Of a stretch of DNA of 18,844 nt, positions 14,507-18,844 are shown piece after piece; position 1 is the stretch's first letter, and each line of letters opens with the position of its first letter. The stretch lies in the NCBI GenBank assembly GCA_021785315.1, contig JAJYFX010000004.1, positions 1 through 18,844 on the forward strand, read 5' to 3'. Under the pieces are notes generated by a model that made no database searches, was not told the DNA's origin, and saw only the letters and a program-made list of their open reading frames with translations. The DNA comes from Actinomycetes bacterium (GTDB lineage Bacteria > Actinomycetota > Acidimicrobiia > Acidimicrobiales > Acidimicrobiaceae). Made by a program: the position numbers and the translations under genes.

Positions 14507-15364
14507 ATTCGTAGAAGAGGTCCAGCTTGAAGCCGATTTTTCGCAGCTGATTGAGAGTTGGCGGATTCTCAGTGGCTCTGAAGGGCGAAACGAGGGCTAC
14601 TTCCCGATTGTTTCCTCTGATTTGGCATTTTGGGAATCCCTGAATCTCACATTGTACGTAGTAATCTATGGCCCGGGCTTTTGGAGCAGCTCGGCAGCTG
14701 GCATTGAGTGTGTTAGCCCAAGTTTCGGCCTGCGTCGTTCATAATTTCTACAGAAGTTGAGTATCGATAATCCGGTAATTAGTTGCGGCGGATCGCAACA
14801 TAAATGGTGTCCAGCTACGTTACCAGCGCAACTGGCAACTGCGCCAAATTGTACCAAAATTGTAACACCGCAGATATGCCCTGGCTTGAGATGAATCCCA
14901 TGCCTTTGCCCAGCCTGTCCCGAATCCCAAACACGATTGCCTGGGCTCTTATGCTTGAAAATCTCATGAGGGATGAAATCCGGGTAATTTCAGTTTCTTC
15001 ATCAAATCTTCTTACTTGGCCATCAGTATCTAGCTGTGACACGCTCAAAAAGGAGGTAAAACATCTTAGTCTGGGTCCGGAGCCCCAAATTGATAGGTGG
15101 CAGCTCGTTAATCACGTTTTAGGCATGTCGGCTATTGAAGGACCAGGTAATAATACCAAATGGCAAGGTAGGCCAGGTTTATTGGTCGTTTGCTTCCACC
15201 AGGAAATCCAAAAGTACCATGAAATGGCATCGGTATTCCGGCGGATCATCTCATGCGGGATCCAATCTCATCCACTCTGAACAGATGCTCCCTGCATCAG
15301 CTTTCCGTCAAGGAGTTCTGGACAAGATTCGCTGTTTCATACTGCCGCAATGAGTACCCAAGCA
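14507..15364. other. Long intergenic region with decayed sequence
   Basis: About 860 bp separating the cupredoxin cluster from the sulfocyanin-like gene. It contains a dyad GTTGCG-gcggat-CGCAAC (14782-14799), a strong AAGGAGGT (15050-15057) with no start codon in reach, and a 14-bp block CTCGTTAATCACGT (about 15103-15116) that matches, on the opposite strand, the dispersed repeat at 6545-6565. Open frames on both strands (14804-15280 plus, 14815-15048 minus) lack ribosome sites and domains. I read it as gene remnants plus the promoter region of the next gene. Confidence 0.4.
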
Positions 15365-15392
15365 GGTGTGCCACTGAATATAGAGGCACACC
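15365..15392 (+). promoter_or_regulatory. Perfect 8-bp dyad just upstream of the sulfocyanin-like gene
   Basis: GGTGTGCC (15365-15372) and GGCACACC (15385-15392) flank a 12-nt AT-rich spacer (ACTGAATATAGA). The right arm ends 4 nt before TAGGAGA, the Shine-Dalgarno. It is either a 5'-UTR hairpin or a dimeric operator (centre-to-centre 20 bp, two helical turns). Confidence 0.5.
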
Positions 15393-15413
15393 ATTTAGGA
15401 GAAAAATACAGTT

Positions 15414-16232
15414 ATGTTGACCATGGATGACCAAAATTCGACAGGATACACTCCTCGAGCACCCGGACCACGCTGGCGCCCTATCGCAATCGGCGCCATT
15501 GCCGTGGGTGTCGTCGGCGTTGGTGCTGCCTATATGTTCGGGAGCTCCCAGGTGTCCAGATTCGCCTCCACGTCGTCGGCCTATGCTTTCCCGCAGACAA
15601 TGTTGGGGTCTTCGCCTTACACCTACATGATGGGTGGCTCAACAAATTCCGGATCTCCGCAATCCGGATGGTCCTACGGAAACATGATGGGTCTTGGTTC
15701 CGACCCCGGAACGGCGATGGGACAGTATTTTGCCAACTCACCCGGCCCGAGAGTCAATCCGACTGACGTCGGAAAACTTGGCGAGCAGACTCCGAACAAC
15801 GCCACGGTCGACCAGAGTAAAAATCAGATTACATTCACCAGTCAAGACGTGAGTCTCACACTGCTGGCCAGCCCGTCCGGTGGTCCTGACGAGACCTTCA
15901 AGGCTGCAGGACTGGTAAATCCCACAATTATGGTTCCTTCAGAGGCCAAAGTTAGCCTTAATGTAATCAATGCCGATAATGACACCTCACATGGCCTGGT
16001 AGTCACGTCATCGACCAACGTGTCGTCATCATGGATGACAATGATGACTTCTGCTCCAGCCTTTTCGGGCTCCGCACTTTGGTTCCTGGGCAATCCAACC
16101 TCAGCAGGTATGCATGAAGGTGTCGTCAGCTTTACAGCCAGCCGGGCTGGCAGTTACAAGTACTTGTGCCCAATTCCCGGACATGCCCAAAAAGGAATGG
16201 TTGGTAATTTTGTGGTCCAGCCGACCGTTTAA
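15414..16232 (+). CDS. Sulfocyanin/rusticyanin-like type 1 copper protein, membrane-anchored
   Basis: This 272-residue protein has an N-terminal TM (23-42; no lipobox, no clear cleavage site), a long Ser/Gly/Met-rich linker (43-125) and a C-terminal cupredoxin domain (~135-272). The complete type 1 set is visible: His193 in NDNDTSHGLVV, then Cys252, His257 and Met262 in YLCPIPGHAQKGMVG. The CxIPGHAxxGM loop is characteristic of rusticyanins and sulfocyanins, which carry electrons in iron-oxidising acidophiles. AGGAGA precedes the ATG at 15414 by 12 nt; the ATG at 15423 fits the spacing less well. The gene stands alone, with long untranslated flanks and a dyad in its leader. High confidence in the copper site; the iron-oxidation role is inferred. 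Confidence 0.9.
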   Translation: MLTMDDQNSTGYTPRAPGPRWRPIAIGAIAVGVVGVGAAYMFGSSQVSRFASTSSAYAFPQTMLGSSPYTYMMGGSTNSGSPQSGWSYGNMMGLGSDPGTAMGQYFANSPGPRVNPTDVGKLGEQTPNNATVDQSKNQITFTSQDVSLTLLASPSGGPDETFKAAGLVNPTIMVPSEAKVSLNVINADNDTSHGLVVTSSTNVSSSWMTMMTSAPAFSGSALWFLGNPTSAGMHEGVVSFTASRAGSYKYLCPIPGHAQKGMVGNFVVQPTV

Positions 16233-16267
16233 CTGTTGCCACGTTGCCAAATAGCTCAACAGCCGTG

Positions 16268-16286
16268 GAGTCAGTTGTGACTCTTT
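16268..16286 (+). terminator. Possible weak terminator after the sulfocyanin-like gene
   Basis: GAGTCA-gttg-TGACTC (16268-16283) followed by TTT. The stem is short and the T run is short, so this is a tentative call. Confidence 0.35.
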
Positions 16287-16760
16287 GAAGTGGAAGCAGT
16301 CGCATCCTCGCTATCTGCTCAAAAGCTGGTGTTCCAACTCAGTCCCCATGCATTCCCTATGTATGAGGACTGAGTTGCGTCTAGACGAGTTGGATGCAAC
16401 AAAGCAGGTAGGCACGAAGGTTGCGAATGCAATTCCAAACGGCGCTCAGAAGTCCTTGCTGTTCTTTATTGCCGCATTGTTTGCCGTCACTGCCCTTGTC
16501 GATCTCCTCATTTATTGTTTCGACGCCGGCAGTACAGAGTTGTATGAGGATTCTTGCCAACTTATGCTTGATCCGGTTCGTGAATGGGTCTCAATTCCAC
16601 ATCAGTTCCTTCAGCTTTTCCTCTGTTTCTATAGTAAAAGGCCCATAACAGACCGCTGTCTGGAACTCTCTGCGAATGAGACGGGTAGGTTGTTCTACGT
16701 TAGTTGTAATGCCGAGACTGGGGCCGAGGAAGCCACGGAATGCCGGATGGTATCAGAACA
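16287..16760. other. Convergent intergenic region with a large hairpin
   Basis: No gene is firmly supported. AACTCAGTCC (16336-16345) and GGACTGAGTT (16367-16376) form a perfect 10-bp stem whose loop holds a further CATGCA/TGTATG pairing. A plus-strand frame across 16285-16854 encodes one possible TM segment (SLLFFIAALFAVTALVDLLI) but begins at TTG without a ribosome site and runs antisense into the redoxin gene, so I leave it out. Confidence 0.4.
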
Positions 16761-17531
16761 TTATGGTAGATCAGCGAGTAAGACCTTTGGTTCGACGTAC
16801 ATGGTGCGGTACGGAGCCAGCCAGAAGTCCCTGTACCAAAGCACCTTGCCATGATAAACAAGAGCGAAGGCGTGCCCTGGGGTGTCTGAATGCATTCCCA
16901 AACCCAGGGTATTGAAAGCCTTGGACATGATGAGATTTTCATCGGAAATCACCGGAGTGGTGATTCCGTAGGCACTGACTGCCTGGCTGAGGACTTTGGG
17001 GGGATCCGGAGTAATTGAAACCAGCTGGATGCCTTTCTGCGCGAGTTGAGAGCCAACTTGTTGCAGCCCCTGTATCTGGACCAGGCACGCCTGGCAGGAC
17101 ACTCCCTCGGAGAAAAACAGCAAAGTCTTTTGGTTATAGATAGACGCAGATGTTATTTGCTGCCCAGTAAGAAGATTGGTCCCTTGAAAAGAGGGAACCA
17201 GCGACCCTGCCGGGAGACCAGTTCCAACTGGTACCCCTGCGGGGAGATTCTGGGACCCGATGGAATTCTTTGAGCCAAACATCCCAGGAAGAACAAAGCT
17301 GAGGCCAATAACGATGATTACAGTTGTTATGGAAATGGTAATGAATTTCCACGATTGCCATAGCTTTCTTCGGTAGGCTTTGCCGTTCAGAGAGGTACCA
17401 GCCTTGGATGTGTTGGAAGCTCTACTGACTTTTGAACTTGGTTGCTGCTGTGATGCTGTCCTCTGACTTGCCGTCAGGTTGCGGGGTACAGCAGTCGCTC
17501 GGCGTGCCACTCTGGCCTTCTTTGTGCTCAT
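16761..17531 (-). CDS. Membrane-anchored thioredoxin-fold redoxin (AhpC/TSA, TlpA/ResA-like)
   Basis: A 256-residue protein. Residues 1-60 are basic and Ser/Thr-rich and stay inside; the TM is at 62-83; the rest faces outside. The redoxin domain has a CxxC-type site (SEGVSCQACLVQ, Cys146 and Cys149) preceded by KTLLFFSEG, then VSITPDPPKV, the cis-Pro-like TTPVIS and a HAFALVYHGKVLWYRDF strand. Family members reduce protein disulfides (TlpA, ResA) or act as peroxiredoxins. The ATG at 17531 lies 110 nt inside the upstream CcdA-like gene in another frame, with AAGGA 10 nt before it; no start codon exists after the CcdA stop, so the overlap seems real. It receives electrons from the CcdA-like protein by analogy. 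Confidence 0.82.
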   Translation of the reverse strand: MSTKKARVARRATAVPRNLTASQRTASQQQPSSKVSRASNTSKAGTSLNGKAYRRKLWQSWKFITISITTVIIVIGLSFVLPGMFGSKNSIGSQNLPAGVPVGTGLPAGSLVPSFQGTNLLTGQQITSASIYNQKTLLFFSEGVSCQACLVQIQGLQQVGSQLAQKGIQLVSITPDPPKVLSQAVSAYGITTPVISDENLIMSKAFNTLGLGMHSDTPGHAFALVYHGKVLWYRDFWLAPYRTMYVEPKVLLADLP

Positions 17532-18357
17532 CGTCTCTGTATCCTTCCCTCAGAACCAACCATACGAATCCAACAACCACTGCCAAAAGAATCGGCAGAG
17601 AAATGAAGTTGGGGACGTATCTAATGTAAGTTGTCACTTCCCGTATCCACTGGCCCGTCGCCTTCTGAAACCCTGGAGCAGTATTTGAATTTCCCGTCAA
17701 TGCCAGTATGATGAACAAGACCCCAAAACCGGCAAAGATGACCACGCCAGCCAGGCGAATTACACCGATCTGCTTGCTCTTTCTGCCAAGATGTAGAGTC
17801 ACCTTGGGGTCAGTGACCCTGGTCTTTGTACGACCGTAAATCAGAGCAAGTGGGATTAGCGGCACCATCATTCCAGTCACGTAGGCGATGCCTAGTAACA
17901 GACCGCCAAATACAGTGGCGCTGGTGGCCGAGAGAGCGATAGCCCCAGCCAATACCGGAGCACAGCAGGCAGTGGCCGCTCCGGAGAATACTCCAAGACC
18001 GAACACTGAAGCAACGGATCCGGAAAGCTTTGGCTGTGGCAAGTTGACAGGAAGCATTGTCCCACGCCAAAGGGCTATGGCCACCCCGATCATCATCAAT
18101 CCGCCGAGGCTGAAAAGTTGTGGGTGCCATCGCGAAATGTAGGATGCAAGTGCAGCTGCTCCCAAAGTTATCGGCAACACCGCTACGGATACGCCGATCA
18201 CATAGACTCCGCTGAGCGCTGCCACGCGAAGCCTGTGACCACCGCCTATTGCAGCCAGGTAGGCTGGCAACATCACTCCCGCACAACAGGGAGCGAAAAA
18301 GGCGACCATCCCAGCCGCAAATGCCGCGGCCAAAGACCCTCCCAGTAGTAGGTTCAA
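17422..18357 (-). CDS. CcdA/DsbD-like thiol-disulfide membrane transporter
   Basis: This is a 311-residue protein with about six core TM segments (5-35, 48-70, 85-97, 118-145, 150-175, 198-222) and one more at ~250-270. CcdA proteins carry one redox Cys in TM1 and one in TM4. Here both sites are doublets: FAPCCAGVMLPAYL (Cys24-25) and AACCAPVLAG-like (Cys131-132), followed by a third CC in the cytoplasmic tail (Cys289-290). The start is TTG 18357, overlapping the stop of the glutaredoxin-like gene (TTGA), with AAGGA about 9 nt upstream. It moves reducing power across the membrane, probably from the glutaredoxin-like protein to the redoxin downstream. Fold is likely; the doublets are unusual. 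Confidence 0.82.
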   Translation of the reverse strand: MNLLLGGSLAAAFAAGMVAFFAPCCAGVMLPAYLAAIGGGHRLRVAALSGVYVIGVSVAVLPITLGAAALASYISRWHPQLFSLGGLMMIGVAIALWRGTMLPVNLPQPKLSGSVASVFGLGVFSGAATACCAPVLAGAIALSATSATVFGGLLLGIAYVTGMMVPLIPLALIYGRTKTRVTDPKVTLHLGRKSKQIGVIRLAGVVIFAGFGVLFIILALTGNSNTAPGFQKATGQWIREVTTYIRYVPNFISLPILLAVVVGFVWLVLREGYRDDEHKEGQSGTPSDCCTPQPDGKSEDSITAATKFKSQ

Positions 18358-18596
18358 CGCGCAAGATCCTTGCTTAGCCGCCTTGATGAAAACCGGCCAT
18401 ATGCGACTAACCGCTCGCCGTCTAAGAGGACCGGCAGAAACGTGAGTGGGATACCGCGTTCCGCGAGGTTGGCGGCTTCTTGACTTTCAACGTCGATTTC
18501 ACGTGCACTCAGTGAAAGTTCAGACAATACCGAACGGGCATGGAGACATAGATGACAGTCGGGAGAAGTAATCAAGATTAGGTCCGGTTTCATCAT
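18354..18596 (-). CDS. Small glutaredoxin-like protein
   Basis: An 80-residue cytoplasmic thioredoxin-fold protein. It opens LILITSPDCHLCLHARSVL with the CxxC pair Cys14 and Cys17, continues to LTFLPVLLDGERLVAYGRF (Gly-Arg near the end, cis-Pro at 53), the pattern of the DUF836/glutaredoxin-like family. It is first in the thiol operon, overlaps the CcdA-like gene by 4 nt and could supply electrons to it. Tandem ATGs stand at 18596 and 18593; AGGTG lies 5 nt before the second. A putative -10 about 8 nt upstream would give a nearly leaderless mRNA. Confidence 0.82.
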   Translation of the reverse strand: MMKPDLILITSPDCHLCLHARSVLSELSLSAREIDVESQEAANLAERGIPLTFLPVLLDGERLVAYGRFSSRRLSKDLAR

Positions 18597-18601
18597 TGCA
18601 C

Positions 18602-18639
18602 CTATTATTACTAACGGATATGAAGAGCATGTGAAGGGA
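18602..18639 (-). promoter_or_regulatory. Direct-repeat box and -10 before the thiol operon
   Basis: Plus-strand ATATGAAGAGC (18618-18628) followed directly by ATGTGAAGGGA (18629-18639). A TAATAG (18607-18602) lies at the same 11-bp offset as in the two other boxes; TAATAA shifted by 3 nt is equally possible. Predicted binding site of the OmpR-type regulator at 5399-6082. Confidence 0.5.
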
Positions 18640-18727
18640 CTTATGTTCAGGGTCGGTCGAAGATCTTGAAGAGAGTTTGTGTACGAATAAACAAGCTAAA
18701 ATTCATACTGTTTTCACACGAAGGGCG

Positions 18728-18844
18728 ATGATTAGCCCTATGGGCCTCAAAGAGTTTAACAATCGGATCCTCGTGATTGATGATGATGCCAACGTGCAGA
18801 CGGTGGCCAAGGCCTATCTTGAGCGCGGCGGCTTCGTAGTTTAT
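18728..18844 (+). CDS. Response regulator, N-terminal part (truncated by window edge)
   Basis: The first 39 residues of a receiver domain, MISPMGLKEFNNRILVIDDD..., with the acidic triplet DDD and VAKAYLERGGF helix. The output domain is outside the window. Two in-frame ATGs (18728, 18740) are possible; GAAGGG stands right before the first. It is divergent from the thiol operon and shares its ~130-bp promoter region. Confidence 0.75.
   Translation, partial: MISPMGLKEFNNRILVIDDDANVQTVAKAYLERGGFVVY

Noticed and set aside
14804..15280. 158-codon plus-strand frame and 77-codon minus-strand frame (14815-15048)
   Set aside because: Neither has a ribosome site or known domain. The minus-strand one has plausible helical composition (RRFDEETEITRISSLMRFSS) but starts at TTG with no Shine-Dalgarno.
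16285..16854. 189-codon plus-strand frame with one hydrophobic segment
   Set aside because: TTG start without ribosome site, runs antisense into the redoxin gene, and spans a large hairpin.
1..18844. tRNA, rRNA or CRISPR array
   Set aside because: No cloverleaf-like segment, rRNA signature or regularly spaced repeat was seen on either strand by eye.

Overview
The window most resembles a chromosomal segment of an acidophilic actinobacterium of the Acidimicrobiia type (iron oxidisers such as Acidithrix or Ferrimicrobium). This placement is an inference. It rests on mid-range GC, Thr/Ser-rich lipoprotein linkers, GTG and TTG starts, several periplasmic copper proteins including a sulfocyanin/rusticyanin-like one, and an NrfD-type membrane protein. 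No rRNA or other taxonomic marker gene is present.

Layout. Positions 1-2400 are accessory: the 3' end of a secreted Asp-box propeller protein, a dead serine recombinase (5' truncated, one in-frame TGA), and a lipoprotein with a phosphodiester-glycosidase-like domain on a repeat-bearing Thr-rich stalk. Positions 2656-3358 hold a small SET-domain protein. Positions 3575-6082 (minus strand) hold a two-component system (OmpR-type regulator plus sensor kinase) followed by a small exported protein. Positions 6655-8782 (plus strand) hold a second two-component pair (NarL/LuxR regulator plus PAS/HisKA_3 kinase). Positions 9299-14506 form one plus-strand gene cluster: two lipoprotein cupredoxins, a Tat-exported four-cluster ferredoxin, an NrfD/PsrC-like quinone-site membrane protein, a membrane-anchored Ig-like protein and a third lipoprotein cupredoxin. 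A separate sulfocyanin-like type 1 copper protein follows at 15414-16232. On the minus strand, 16761-18596 is a thiol-redox operon: a glutaredoxin-like protein, a CcdA-like membrane transporter and a membrane-anchored redoxin. The window ends inside a response regulator.

How they may work together. The 9299-14506 cluster looks like a quinone-linked periplasmic electron-transfer module: NrfD in the membrane, a periplasmic 16-Cys Fe-S protein, and cupredoxins as soluble or lipid-anchored partners. It has no molybdopterin or cytochrome catalytic subunit, so it does not match a standard PsrABC, DmsABC, Nrf or alternative complex III operon. All three lipoprotein cupredoxins carry a C-x3-C-G motif with an upstream His and downstream Met, but lack the His expected after the Cys in a type 1 site or in CuA. 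The nearby thiol operon could keep these Cys pairs reduced for copper loading, as TlpA/Sco-type proteins do for CuA.

The clearest regulatory signal is an 11-bp direct-repeat box (consensus ATGTGAA on the plus strand). It occurs at three places, each 11 bp from a putative minus-strand -10: before the OmpR-type regulator itself (6106-6127), before the small exported protein (3907-3928) and before the thiol operon (18618-18639). This predicts a local regulon tying the two-component system to thiol homeostasis. A diverged ~160-bp repeat precedes both the LuxR-type regulator and the first cupredoxin.
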